This document shows positions 37,871 through 46,071 of a DNA stretch of 64,000 nucleotides, piece by piece. The position numbers and the translations under genes are program-made. The notes under the pieces are model-generated. The model was given only the letters and a program-made list of their open reading frames with translations, did not search any database and was not told where the DNA came from. The DNA comes from Luteimonas galliterrae (GTDB taxonomy: Bacteria > Pseudomonadota > Gammaproteobacteria > Xanthomonadales > Xanthomonadaceae), in the NCBI RefSeq assembly GCF_023374055.1, contig NZ_JAMBEP010000001.1, positions 1,798,001-1,862,000 of the forward strand, written 5' to 3'. The first letter of the stretch is position 1. The number at the start of each line of letters is the position of its first letter.

Positions 37871-38449
37871 TCAGCGCTCCAGAAAGTTCTTCAACAACGC
37901 GTGCCCATGTTCGGTCAGGATCGACTCCGGATGGAACTGCACGCCTTCCACCGGATGCTCGCGATGGCGCAAGCCCATCACTTCTTCGATCGTGCCGTCC
38001 TCGTTCTCGGTCCACGCGGTCACTTCAAGGCACCCCGGGAGCGAATCCTTGTCGACCACCAGCGAATGGTAGCGGGTGGCCTCGTAAGCGTCCGGCAGAC
38101 CGGCGAACACCCCTTTGCCTTCGTGGCGGATGCGCGACGTCTTGCCGTGCATGATCCGCCCGGCGCGGACCACCTGGCCGCCGTAAGCCTGCCCCAGCGC
38201 CTGGTGCCCCAGGCACACGCCCAGCACGGGCACGCGCGCGCCGAGTTCGCGGATCACGTCCAACGAAACGCCGGCCTCGTTCGGCGTGCAGGGTCCGGGC
38301 GAAATCACGATCTTGTCGGGCGACAGCGCACCGATCTGCGCCGCCGACAGCTCGTCGTTGCGGACCACTTTCACCTCCGCCCCCAAAGCCTGCAGGTACT
38401 GCACTAGGTTGTAGGTGAAGCTGTCGTAGTTGTCGATCATCAGCAGCAT
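37871..38449 (-). CDS. trpG: Anthranilate synthase component II (glutamine amidotransferase)
   Basis: Supplies ammonia to TrpE. Class I amidotransferase of 192 residues with nucleophile Cys79 in [11 protein letters not shown], oxyanion residues [10 protein letters not shown], and the His-Glu pair in [11 protein letters not shown]. The start at 38449 ([12 protein letters not shown]) matches the family. In some organisms the same subunit also serves PabB. It lies five bases downstream of a small membrane-protein gene that separates it from trpE. Confidence 0.97.
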   Translation of the reverse strand: MLLMIDNYDSFTYNLVQYLQALGAEVKVVRNDELSAAQIGALSPDKIVISPGPCTPNEAGVSLDVIRELGARVPVLGVCLGHQALGQAYGGQVVRAGRIMHGKTSRIRHEGKGVFAGLPDAYEATRYHSLVVDKDSLPGCLEVTAWTENEDGTIEEVMGLRHREHPVEGVQFHPESILTEHGHALLKNFLER

Positions 38450-38453
38450 CGCA

Positions 38454-38636
38454 TCAGTCCCCGGCATTGAGCGCGACGAAAAGGAATACCGCCAGCAGCC
38501 CGAGTGCGGTCCATAGGGCTACGCCTGCTATCGCGAACATCCACGGATGCCGCTCGCGCAACTCGTGACGCAAGCGATCGTCCCAGACGACCAGGTTGAC
38601 CGCCGCTTCGGCCAGCAATCCCAGCAACTCGCCCAT
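38454..38636 (-). CDS. Small single-pass membrane protein between trpE and trpG
   Basis: Protein of 60 residues: an N-terminal hydrophobic/amphipathic stretch, a charged middle ([12 protein letters not shown]), then one transmembrane segment ([21 protein letters not shown]). The start at 38636 has AAAGGA eight bases upstream, and its ATG lies only two bases past the trpE stop, so it is translated from the trp message. No family recognised; its conservation in this position in relatives would show whether it is real and functional. Confidence 0.65.
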   Translation of the reverse strand: MGELLGLLAEAAVNLVVWDDRLRHELRERHPWMFAIAGVALWTALGLLAVFLFVALNAGD

Positions 38637-38638
38637 CG

Positions 38639-40114
38639 TCAGAGTCCTTTCGCGGCTTCGGCCACCGCCCGGAACAACGCCCGCCCCTTGTTCATCGTCT
38701 CCTCCCACTCCTTCTGCGGATCGGAGTCGTAGACGATGCCTGCGCCGGCCTGCACGTGCAGGCGTCCGTCCTGGATGACGGCGGTGCGGATGGCGATGGC
38801 GGTATCGGCGTCGCCGTGCCAGCCGATGTAGCCGACGGCGCCTGAGTAGACGTTGCGCTTGATCGGTTCCAGCTCGCGGATCACTTCCAGCGCGCGGATC
38901 TTGGGCGCACCGCTGACGGTGCCGGCCGGGAACGTGGCGCGCAGCACGTCGGCGTAGCTCAATCCTGCCTTCAACCGGCCGGTGACTTCGCTGACGATGT
39001 GCATCACGTGGCTGTAGCGTTCGATCATGAACTGTTCGCCCACCTGCACCGTGCCCGGCTCGGCGACGCGGCCGACGTCGTTGCGGCCCAGGTCGATCAG
39101 CATCAGGTGTTCTGCGCGTTCTTTCGGATCGGCCAGCAGTTCGGCTTCGAGTGCGTTGTCCTCTTCCGCCGTTTTTCCGCGTGGACGGGTGCCGGCGATC
39201 GGCCGCACCGTGATTTCGCCGCCCTGCTGCCGCACCAGGATCTCCGGCGACGAACCCACCACCTGGGTGCCGCCGACGTCGAGGAAATACATGTACGGCG
39301 ACGGGTTCAAGGCCCGCAACGCGCGATACACGTCCACCGGCCGCGCATTGAACGGCACGCTGAGCCGTTGCGACAGCACCACTTGGAAGATGTCGCCGGC
39401 GCGGATGTATTCCTTCGACTTCTCCACCGCGGCGATGAAGCCTTCGCGGGTGAAGCCGGAAACGAAATCCGCTTCGTCCAGCGCCGCCGGCACCAGCGTC
39501 TCCGGATAACCGGCGCCGGCGTGGCGCAGGCGGTGGCTGAGCTCGTCCAAGCGGCGGTTGGCGCGCGCCCAGGCCTGCGGATCGCGCGGATCGGCGTGCA
39601 CGATCAGGTACAGGCGGCCCTTGAGGTTGTCGAACACCGCGACTTCCTCGCTCAGCATCAGCAGGATGTCGGGCGTGCCCAGTTCGTCTTCCTTGTCGCC
39701 GCCGGCCAGGCGCGGTTCGATGTACTGGACGCACTCGAAACCGAACCAGCCGACCAGGCCGCCGGCGAAGCCCGGCAAGCCTTCCAGCCGCGGCACCGAA
39801 TGCTCGCCGCGCAGGCGTTCGACTTCGGCGAACGGGTCGGCGACATCGCGCGCTTCGACCAGTTCGCCGTATTCGGTGACGTAGAGCGTGTGCCCGGCGA
39901 AGGCGTAAACGCGCCTGGCCGGCAGGCCGATGATCGAATAGCGGCCGAAGCGCTCGCCGCCTTCCACCGATTCGAAAAGATAGGTGTGCGGCCCGTCGGC
40001 CAGTTTCAGGTAGACAGACAGCGGCGTATCGAGGTCGGACAGCACCTCGCGCACCACCGGGATGCGGGTATGGCCGTCAGCGGCGTATTGCTGGAAGCGC
40101 TCGTGCGAGATCAC
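38639..40114 (-). CDS. trpE: Anthranilate synthase component I
   Basis: Chorismate-using enzyme of 491 residues. The C-terminal chorismate-binding part carries SPEILVRQ, RPIAGTRPRGKT, HLMLIDLGRNDVGRV, TFPAGTVSGAPKIRALE and GAVGYIGWHGD. The N-terminal part contains the Trp feedback site region (SVYLKLADGPHTYLFESVEGG). It starts at GTG 40114 with AAGGA eight bases upstream. It is the first gene of a trpE-G-D-C operon with interspersed extra genes. A short Trp-rich frame overlaps its start. Confidence 0.97.
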   Translation of the reverse strand: MISHERFQQYAADGHTRIPVVREVLSDLDTPLSVYLKLADGPHTYLFESVEGGERFGRYSIIGLPARRVYAFAGHTLYVTEYGELVEARDVADPFAEVERLRGEHSVPRLEGLPGFAGGLVGWFGFECVQYIEPRLAGGDKEDELGTPDILLMLSEEVAVFDNLKGRLYLIVHADPRDPQAWARANRRLDELSHRLRHAGAGYPETLVPAALDEADFVSGFTREGFIAAVEKSKEYIRAGDIFQVVLSQRLSVPFNARPVDVYRALRALNPSPYMYFLDVGGTQVVGSSPEILVRQQGGEITVRPIAGTRPRGKTAEEDNALEAELLADPKERAEHLMLIDLGRNDVGRVAEPGTVQVGEQFMIERYSHVMHIVSEVTGRLKAGLSYADVLRATFPAGTVSGAPKIRALEVIRELEPIKRNVYSGAVGYIGWHGDADTAIAIRTAVIQDGRLHVQAGAGIVYDSDPQKEWEETMNKGRALFRAVAEAAKGL

Positions 40115-40220
40115 GCGGTGTTTCCTTGAAAGACGAGGGGATGCGGGCGACGACAGCCAAAGGCCACCATCGCCAACCCAGGTCGGCGGAAACGGAATGC
40201 GGGGTCGCCCTGAAGATCAT
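40077..40220 (-). CDS. Candidate trp leader peptide overlapping the trpE start
   Basis: A 47-codon frame from an ATG at 40220 contains Trp at residues 16, 18 and 19 (GWRWWP), three TGG codons in four positions at 40164-40175, about 50-60 bases ahead of the trpE GTG. It is in another frame and ends 38 bases inside trpE. Clustered Trp codons before trpE are the hallmark of ribosome-mediated control, but no terminator hairpin is visible and the ribosome-binding site is weak, so this is tentative. If real it would suit translational occlusion rather than classical attenuation. Confidence 0.35.
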   Translation of the reverse strand: MIFRATPHSVSADLGWRWWPLAVVARIPSSFKETPRDLARALPAIRR

Positions 40221-40251
40221 GGCGCCACTTTAGCCGGTTCGAGCGGCTTTT

Positions 40252-40334
40252 CGTAGGAGCGGCTTTAGCCGCGAGCTCTTTCCCTCACGACGCTGCGATC
40301 TGGGGGAAAGCTCGCGGCTAAAGCCGCTCCTGCG
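40252..40334. repeat. Class A hairpin repeat, copy 3 (variant)
   Basis: Arms 40252-40280 and 40307-40334 with GGCTTTAGCC where other copies have GGCTTCAGCC. The change creates the TAG stop of the lipid-kinase gene, whose last residues are encoded by the right arm. Confidence 0.93.
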
Positions 40335-41268
40335 AAGAGCGGGGTGCCAGCAGCGGGCAATCGGCGGGCAGATGCATCCTCACCCGACCCGGCACGCAGG
40401 CGATGCGGAAGCGCGTCGACTCCACCGGTTCGCCATCCAGGTTCAAGGTGAACGGCCGCTCCGAGCCGATCTCCACCCACGACAGTTGCGTGCGCACCGC
40501 CACCTGGTCCAGCGCGGCATGCTTGCCGTCCTTGAGCAAAGTGGTCAGCGTCGCGGCGACCTCGCCCGACAACTCGGGGATGATGGTGAGGTCGAGCAGG
40601 CCGTCGTCGATGCGCGCATCCGGGCACAAGGCTTGGCCGCCGCCGGCCTGGCGTCCGTTGCCGATGCCCAGCGCGATGAATTCGCCGTGCCAAGCGAAGC
40701 GCGGGCCTTCCATGCTGGCGCGGATCGGTTCGATCCTGCCGAGTTTGGACAGGCCGGTGATCAGATAGGCCAGCCCGCCGAGCAGCTTCTTCAAGCCATC
40801 GGCGGTCTCCACCGTGACTTGGGTGCCGAAGCCGCCGCTGGCGAGATTGGCGGCCCAGTGGATGTCGCCATCGGCTTCGAGCTCGAGCAGGTCGATCGGC
40901 CGCGCCGCTTGCGCAAGCACGAGCTCCAGCGCCGGCATGGGTTCGTCCGGAATCAGCGCCGCGCTCGCGAAATCGTTGGCCGTGCCCAGCGGCACCAGGC
41001 CCAGCGCCGGCAAGGCGGCGTCGGTTTCGTGGCGGTGCGCCAGCGCGGTGACGACTTCGCTCAGCGTGCCGTCGCCGCCGGCCGCGATCAATGTCCCGAT
41101 GCCGTCGGCGATGGCTTCTTCGACGTAGCGCTCCGCATCGCCGCCTTCCCAGGTGACCCGGACGTCCACTTCGATGCCGCGTTCGCGGATTTCGGCCACC
41201 GCATCGCGCAGCGCGTCGTCGCCGGCGGATTTGCCGTTGAGGATCAGTCTCCAGCGGATTGCGGACAT
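40318..41268 (-). CDS. YegS/diacylglycerol-kinase-like lipid kinase
   Basis: Protein of 316 residues of the DAGK-catalytic family. The nucleotide site [12 protein letters not shown] (GGDGT at 64-68) and [12 protein letters not shown] are present, with [14 protein letters not shown] and LNLDGEPVE in the C-terminal beta domain. Relatives phosphorylate phosphatidylglycerol, diacylglycerol or sphingosine. About the last five residues and the stop lie inside a class A repeat, so the native C-terminus has probably been extended or replaced. It sits upstream of the trp operon on the same strand, 192 bases after rpe. Confidence 0.88.
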   Translation of the reverse strand: MSAIRWRLILNGKSAGDDALRDAVAEIRERGIEVDVRVTWEGGDAERYVEEAIADGIGTLIAAGGDGTLSEVVTALAHRHETDAALPALGLVPLGTANDFASAALIPDEPMPALELVLAQAARPIDLLELEADGDIHWAANLASGGFGTQVTVETADGLKKLLGGLAYLITGLSKLGRIEPIRASMEGPRFAWHGEFIALGIGNGRQAGGGQALCPDARIDDGLLDLTIIPELSGEVAATLTTLLKDGKHAALDQVAVRTQLSWVEIGSERPFTLNLDGEPVESTRFRIACVPGRVRMHLPADCPLLAPRSSQERL

Positions 41269-41424
41269 GCGGCCTGCGGGTGAAGGAAACAGCGCGAGGC
41301 TAGCAGCGCAGCCGCGAGAGGCCGTGAAACGCGGCATTGTCACGCGGCCGTCACGAGGGACGCGGAGAATGGAAGACCATAGCAGGGATGAAAGAGGGAG
41401 GCGGGATTGCCTCCAAATCTTCCG

Positions 41425-41453
41425 AAGGCCGTTGCGCGAGCAGCGGCCTTTTT
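41425..41453 (+). terminator. Terminator-like hairpin between rpe and the lipid-kinase gene
   Basis: An 11-bp stem with one G-U pair (41425-41435 with 41440-41450), GCGA loop, then five T residues on the plus strand. Neighbouring genes are all on the minus strand, where the T-tract is absent, so its function is unclear. Confidence 0.55.
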
Positions 41454-41459
41454 CTGCGC

Positions 41460-42131
41460 CTATCGCGCGGCGGCGACCGCGCCCTTCATGCGGTCGATCA
41501 CATCGGCGTAGTCGCGCTGGCCGAAGATGGCCGAGCCGGCGACGAAGGTATCGGCGCCGGCCGCCGCGATCTCGCCGATGTTGTCCGGTTTCACGCCGCC
41601 ATCGATCTCCAACCGGATGGACTTGCCGCTGCGGTCGATCATGCCGCGCACGCGTTTGAGCTTGTCCAGCGCGGAAGGGATGAAGGATTGGCCGCCGAAA
41701 CCGGGGTTCACCGACATCAGCAGCACCAGGTCGAGGTCCTCGAGCACGTAATCGAGCACGTCCACCGGCGTCGCCGGATTCAGCACCAGCCCGGCCTGGC
41801 AACCCAGCGACTTGATCAGCTGGATGGTGCGGTGCACGTGCGCGCTGGCTTCGGGATGGAAACTGATCACGCTGGCGCCGGCCTTGGCGAAATCGGGGAC
41901 GATGCGGTCCACCGGCTGCACCATCAGGTGCACGTCGATCGGCGCGGTCACGCCGTGCTTGCGCAGCGCTTCGCAGACCAGCGGGCCGATGGTCAGGTTG
42001 GGCACGTAATGGTTGTCCATCACGTCGAAATGCACCCACTCGGCGCCGGCGGCGAGCACGTTGTCGACCTCTTCGCCCAATCGGGCGAAATCGGCGGAGA
42101 GGATGGAAGGTGCGATGACGGTGGGTTGCAT
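41460..42131 (-). CDS. rpe: Ribulose-phosphate 3-epimerase
   Basis: TIM-barrel epimerase of 223 residues interconverting ribulose 5-phosphate and xylulose 5-phosphate. [30 protein letters not shown] (metal His/Asp), [21 protein letters not shown] and EIDGGVK are all family signatures, with the catalytic Asp in the last. The start is the ATG at 42131. The message probably continues towards the lipid-kinase gene, but 191 bases intervene. Confidence 0.97.
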   Translation of the reverse strand: MQPTVIAPSILSADFARLGEEVDNVLAAGAEWVHFDVMDNHYVPNLTIGPLVCEALRKHGVTAPIDVHLMVQPVDRIVPDFAKAGASVISFHPEASAHVHRTIQLIKSLGCQAGLVLNPATPVDVLDYVLEDLDLVLLMSVNPGFGGQSFIPSALDKLKRVRGMIDRSGKSIRLEIDGGVKPDNIGEIAAAGADTFVAGSAIFGQRDYADVIDRMKGAVAAAR

Positions 42132-42186
42132 GGTCGCCGGGCCTGGACGCGAATGCGGGCCGGTGCGGCCCGAAGGCCACATTATC

Positions 42187-42513
42187 TCATCGCCGCTTGC
42201 GCAGGACTTTGATGCGGTCGTAGGCCGTGTTGATGTCGCGGGCCTTCTTTTCGGCCTGCCGGCGCAGCTCCTCGGCCAGGCCGCCGGTACGGTCCGGGTG
42301 GTATTGCGAAATCAGCCGGCGGTAAGCCTGGTCGATCTCGGCATCGCTGGCTTCGCTGGTCAGGCCGAGCACGGCATAAGGGTTGTCGCGCGGGCTCTTG
42401 AACCAATCGACGTCCAGGGCATGGCCGATCAGCAGGCCGATCAAGCCGCCGGCCGGGTGCCGCATCAGCAGCCATCCGGCGACGAAACCCAGTAATTTCC
42501 CGTACCAGCGCAT
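42187..42513 (-). CDS. Small membrane-anchored J-domain protein
   Basis: Protein of 108 residues: an N-terminal glycine-zipper-like hydrophobic hairpin ([25 protein letters not shown]) followed by a J-domain ([35 protein letters not shown]) containing the HPD tripeptide that stimulates DnaK ATPase. It resembles a shortened DjlA lacking the TerB-like middle domain. It probably tethers DnaK at the inner membrane. It lies 55 bases upstream of rpe and divergently from purC. Confidence 0.85.
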   Translation of the reverse strand: MRWYGKLLGFVAGWLLMRHPAGGLIGLLIGHALDVDWFKSPRDNPYAVLGLTSEASDAEIDQAYRRLISQYHPDRTGGLAEELRRQAEKKARDINTAYDRIKVLRKRR

Positions 42514-42573
42514 AGGCGGATTCTAGCCTGCCGGCATCGCTACAATGGCGCCCCCGTAGCGAGACCCCAGACG

Positions 42574-43470
42574 ATGGCGACGACTCTGCTCACTGCCGAG
42601 CTCCCCGGCCTCAATCTGCGCCACCGCGGCAAGGTGCGCGACGTGTTCGACGTGGGCAACGACACCCTGCTCATGGTCGCCACCGATCGCCTGAGCGCTT
42701 TCGATGTGGTGCTGCCCGATCCGATCCCGGGCAAGGGCGAGATGCTGTGCCAGATCAGCAATTTCTGGTTCGCCCAGACCGCGCACCTGCTGCCCAACCA
42801 CCTCACCGGCATCGATGTCGCATCCGTGCTGCCCGACGGCGTCGACCCGGCGCTGTACGCGCAGCGCTCGGTGGTCGCCAAGAAACTCAAGCCGGTGCCG
42901 GTGGAGGCGATCGCGCGGGGCTATCTGATCGGCAGCGGCTGGAAGGACTATCAGCGCACCGGCCGGGTCAGCGGCATCGCCCTGCCCGACGGTCTGCGCC
43001 AGGCCGAGCAGTTGCCGCAACCGATCTTCACGCCTTCGACCAAGGCGGCGGTCGGCGACCACGACGAGAACATCGATTTCGACACGATGGTGCGCGCCGT
43101 CGGCGCCGAACTGGCCGAACAGGTGCGCGACGCCACGCTGCGGCTGTACCAGTTCGCCGCCGAGTACGCCGCGCAGCGCGGCATCCTGCTGGCGGACACC
43201 AAGTTCGAATTCGGCACCGACGCCGACGGCCGCCTGTACGTGATGGACGAGATGCTGACGCCGGACTCCTCGCGCTACTGGCCCGCCGACGAGTACGAAG
43301 TCGGCACCAGCCCGCCCAGCTACGACAAGCAGTTCGTGCGCGATTACCTGGAAACGCTGGACTGGGACAAGAAAGCGCCCGGGCCGCGGCTGCCGGCCGA
43401 GGTGATCGCACGCACCCGCGCCAAGTACGCCGAGGCGCTGCAGAAGCTGGCCGGCATCAGCGTCGACTGA
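42574..43470 (+). CDS. purC: Phosphoribosylaminoimidazole-succinocarboxamide synthase
   Basis: ATP-dependent ligase of purine synthesis joining CAIR and aspartate. The 298-residue chain shows [50 protein letters not shown] and [12 protein letters not shown], all canonical. It belongs to the longer type common in this group (about 300 residues against 237 in E. coli). A TACAAT at 42541 may be the -10. A class A repeat follows the gene. Confidence 0.97.
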   Translation: MATTLLTAELPGLNLRHRGKVRDVFDVGNDTLLMVATDRLSAFDVVLPDPIPGKGEMLCQISNFWFAQTAHLLPNHLTGIDVASVLPDGVDPALYAQRSVVAKKLKPVPVEAIARGYLIGSGWKDYQRTGRVSGIALPDGLRQAEQLPQPIFTPSTKAAVGDHDENIDFDTMVRAVGAELAEQVRDATLRLYQFAAEYAAQRGILLADTKFEFGTDADGRLYVMDEMLTPDSSRYWPADEYEVGTSPPSYDKQFVRDYLETLDWDKKAPGPRLPAEVIARTRAKYAEALQKLAGISVD

Positions 43471-43484
43471 CGCCTCCCTTTTCT

Positions 43485-43569
43485 TGTAGGAGCGGCTTCA
43501 GCCGCGAGCTCTTCCTCCACGGTCGCGGCGGCGGGAGGGAAAGAGCTCGCGGCTGAAGCCGCTCTCACA
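43485..43569. repeat. Class A hairpin repeat, copy 4
   Basis: Arms 43485-43512 and 43540-43569 around a 27-base loop, between purC and the Mpo1-like gene, both on the plus strand. Confidence 0.94.
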
Positions 43570-43652
43570 AAGACGCAGCGCGCCCCTGACTTACGACAGC
43601 ACTCCAACCCGGCTGGAGTTATGCTTGGCACCTGACCAGCCGGAGCCCTGCC

Positions 43653-44141
43653 ATGCACGCCCAGGCCGAACACCACGCCACGCCGATCCACCGCTGGTTC
43701 GACAAATACGCCGAAGACCACCGCAATCCGACCAACCAAACGATCCACGTCTTCGCCGTGCCGGCGATCCTGTGGACCATCGTCGCCTTGCTGTGGTGCA
43801 TTCCCTCGCCGGGCACCTGGTTCCGGCCCGGCTTCTGGGCCGCGCTGGTGATGTTCGCCGCCTGGATGTTCTATTACCGCGCCTCGCGTCCGCTGGGGTT
43901 CGGCATGCTCGCGGTGTTCGTCGCCATGGCCTGGTTCACGCGCTGGCTGCACAACAGTTACGGCACGCAGGCGCTGCTGATCGCCGCGGTCGTGGTCTTC
44001 GTCGTGGCCTGGATCGCCCAGTTCGTGGGGCACAAGATCGAAGGGCGCAAGCCCAGCTTCCTGACCGATATCACCTTCCTGCTGATCGGACCGGCGTGGG
44101 TGGTGGCCAAGCTCTACGACAAGCTCGGCTGGAAATACTGA
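43653..44141 (+). CDS. Mpo1-like (DUF962) membrane protein
   Basis: Protein of 162 residues with about four transmembrane helices. The N-terminal YAEDHRNPTNQTIHVFAVPAI and the later WIAQFVGHKIEGRKPSF carry the invariant His residues of the DUF962/Mpo1 family; yeast Mpo1 is an Fe-dependent dioxygenase that shortens 2-hydroxy fatty acids. Length and motif order match. A bacterial role in 2-hydroxy fatty acid oxidation is plausible since this bacterial group makes hydroxylated lipids, but that is inference. Confidence 0.88.
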   Translation: MHAQAEHHATPIHRWFDKYAEDHRNPTNQTIHVFAVPAILWTIVALLWCIPSPGTWFRPGFWAALVMFAAWMFYYRASRPLGFGMLAVFVAMAWFTRWLHNSYGTQALLIAAVVVFVVAWIAQFVGHKIEGRKPSFLTDITFLLIGPAWVVAKLYDKLGWKY

Positions 44142-44155
44142 CCCATCCGCTCTTT

Positions 44156-44287
44156 GTAGAGCGGAGCTTGCCCCGCTGCTTTGCTCGGTAGGTGCGAATT
44201 CATTCGCACGCTCTTGATCGCAGAAAGCGTGCGAATGAATTCGCACCTACGAAAGCGGAGAGCAGCGGAGCAAGCTTAGCTCTGCAG
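44156..44287. repeat. Nested inverted repeats: class B inside class G
   Basis: Inner class B arms of 25 bp (44188-44212 and 44226-44250) carry GTAGGTGCGAATTCATTCGC and its complement. Outer degenerate arms (44156-44186 and 44258-44287) carry AGAGCGGAGCTTGCCCCGCTG and a decayed complement. A class G half-element also occurs near 19953. Confidence 0.88.
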
Positions 44288-44320
44288 AACACCCGCCTCC
44301 GATTTTCGACCACTGACCGC

Positions 44321-45208
44321 ATGCCCTCCCGCGATCTCTTCTACCTGGCCATCATCTGCCTGGCCTGGGCCGGCAGCTTTCTCGCCTCCGCTTTCGGCTT
44401 GCAGCAGATTCCACCGATGATGTTCGCGGCGCTGCGCCTGGGCCTGCTGGCGCTGGTGCTGGCCGCTTTCGTCAAACGTCCGCCGCCGGGCCAGTGGCCG
44501 CAACTGCTGGCGCTGGGGCTGTGCAACGGCACGCTCAATTTCGCGATGAGCCTGTGGTCGATCAAACTGGCTGGCGACCTGTCTTCGCCGGCGATCATCC
44601 AGCAGTGCTATGTGCCGATGTCGGCGCTGCTGGCCTGGCTGCTGCTGGGCGAGCGTTTCGGTTGGCGCAGCGGCCTGGCGATCGCGGTCAGCTTCGCCGG
44701 TGTGCTGGTGCTGGGCTTCGATCCCATCGTGCTGGACCGGCCCTTGTCGCTGGTGTTGATGCTGGGTTCGGGCTTCGTGCTCGCCCTGGGCACTGTGCTC
44801 ACCCGGCGATTGCATGGGCTCGACGCGATCAGCGCGCAAGGCTGGACCGCCGCCATCGGCGTGCTGCCGCTACTGTTCGCGAGCCTGGCGTTCGAATCCG
44901 GCGCTGCGGCGTCCGTAGTCGAGGCCGACGCGTTGGCCTGGGCCAGCGTGGCTTACGCGGCGCTGATTTCCTCGCTGCTCGGCTACGGCCTGTATTACGT
45001 GCTGGTGCAGCGCCATCCGGTCGCGCAGATCACGCCGTACCTGCTGCTGTCGCCGGTGCTGGCGGTGGTGCTGGGCATCGTGTTCTGGGGCGACCGTCCC
45101 GGCCCCAAGCTTTTGATCGGCGGCGCGATGGTATTGGGCGGCGTGCTGCTGATCGCATTGCGCACCCGCGCCAAGGCGCGGACGCCGGCGGCGGCCAAGG
45201 AAGTCTAG
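44321..45208 (+). CDS. EamA/DMT-family transporter
   Basis: Ten-helix transporter of 295 residues built as two EamA halves: half one from LFYLAIICLAWAGSFLASAFG, half two from LVLMLGSGFVLALGTVLTRR, ending PVLAVVLGIVFWGDRPGPKLLIGGAMVLGGV, the most conserved EamA segment. Relatives export amino acids or other metabolites. The ATG at 44321 starts at the first hydrophobic helix; the upstream in-frame sequence is only the class B repeat. The stop overlaps the converging SDR gene by four bases. Confidence 0.9.
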   Translation: MPSRDLFYLAIICLAWAGSFLASAFGLQQIPPMMFAALRLGLLALVLAAFVKRPPPGQWPQLLALGLCNGTLNFAMSLWSIKLAGDLSSPAIIQQCYVPMSALLAWLLLGERFGWRSGLAIAVSFAGVLVLGFDPIVLDRPLSLVLMLGSGFVLALGTVLTRRLHGLDAISAQGWTAAIGVLPLLFASLAFESGAAASVVEADALAWASVAYAALISSLLGYGLYYVLVQRHPVAQITPYLLLSPVLAVVLGIVFWGDRPGPKLLIGGAMVLGGVLLIALRTRAKARTPAAAKEV

Positions 45209-46071
45209 GACTCGCGCTGCGCGAACATGTCCGCGGTCGGCCGGAAAGCCCGCGGCGCGTAGCCGAAATCGCGTTGCGCGGGCGTCGCGTCGAACACCAG
45301 GTCGCTGCGCATCCGCGCTACGGCCGCTTCGCCGAAACCCTGGGCATGGCCCGCCGCATGCGCGGCGGCCAGCATCAGGTTGAACAACGGCGACGGCAGT
45401 TCCAGCAGTTTCGGCGGCGGCTGCAAGGTATCGAGCAGGCGCGCGACCATGTCGCGGTACGGCAGCGTTTCGCCGCCGGGCAGCGCATAGGCCTGGCCAT
45501 GCGTGGCGGCGACGGGCGCGGCGGCGAACGCCGCGGCGGCCAGGTCGCGGACATGCGCCGGCTGCCGCAAACCGTTCGCGCCGCGCGGCAACGCGAAATA
45601 GCCGAACCGCTGCGCGACCCGGGCGATGCGCGTCAGCGTTCGGTCGCGCCCCGCGCCGTACACGAGCGTCGGCCGCAGCAGCGTGGCGGCGATGCCGCGC
45701 GAAGCGGCGGTGTCGAACACCGACCGCTCGCCTTCGCGCAGGCGCGCCGCGTTTTCGCGTTCGCCCGCATCGGAAGAACCGCGCTTGATGTCGATGCTGG
45801 TCGAACCGAACGCGACCACGCGCCCGGTTTCCACCGAAGCGCGCGCGAACCACCGCGCGAACAGATCCAGCGGACCGCAACTGAACACCGTTTCCACCTG
45901 CCGCGGCAGGCCGGGGACGTTGTCCAGATCGCCGCGCAGCCATTGCAGGCCCGGCTCATCGGAACGGACGTCGCGCGACACGGCGATCACCCGCCAGCCA
46001 TCGTCGTGCAGCAGGTCCAGCAACGGCATGCCGATCTGGCCGCTGGCGCCGAAAACCAGCGCGCTACGCAT
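45205..46071 (-). CDS. NAD(P)-dependent SDR/epimerase-like protein
   Basis: Atypical extended SDR of 288 residues with the dinucleotide site LVFGASGQIGMPL at the N-terminus. VVAFGSTSIDIKR replaces the usual Ser region and no canonical YxxxK is evident, so it may be an NmrA-like or atypical member. Later RPTLVYGAGRDRTLTR and QPAHVRDLA match sugar-epimerase relatives. The substrate is unknown. The start lies within the end of nhaA (eight-base overlap), so it is the second gene of that operon. Confidence 0.8.
   Translation of the reverse strand: MRSALVFGASGQIGMPLLDLLHDDGWRVIAVSRDVRSDEPGLQWLRGDLDNVPGLPRQVETVFSCGPLDLFARWFARASVETGRVVAFGSTSIDIKRGSSDAGERENAARLREGERSVFDTAASRGIAATLLRPTLVYGAGRDRTLTRIARVAQRFGYFALPRGANGLRQPAHVRDLAAAAFAAAPVAATHGQAYALPGGETLPYRDMVARLLDTLQPPPKLLELPSPLFNLMLAAAHAAGHAQGFGEAAVARMRSDLVFDATPAQRDFGYAPRAFRPTADMFAQRES

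Noticed and set aside
44192-44320. N-terminal extension of the EamA transporter starting in the class B repeat
   Set aside because: The extra residues are simply the translated repeat; the ATG at 44321 directly precedes the first membrane helix.
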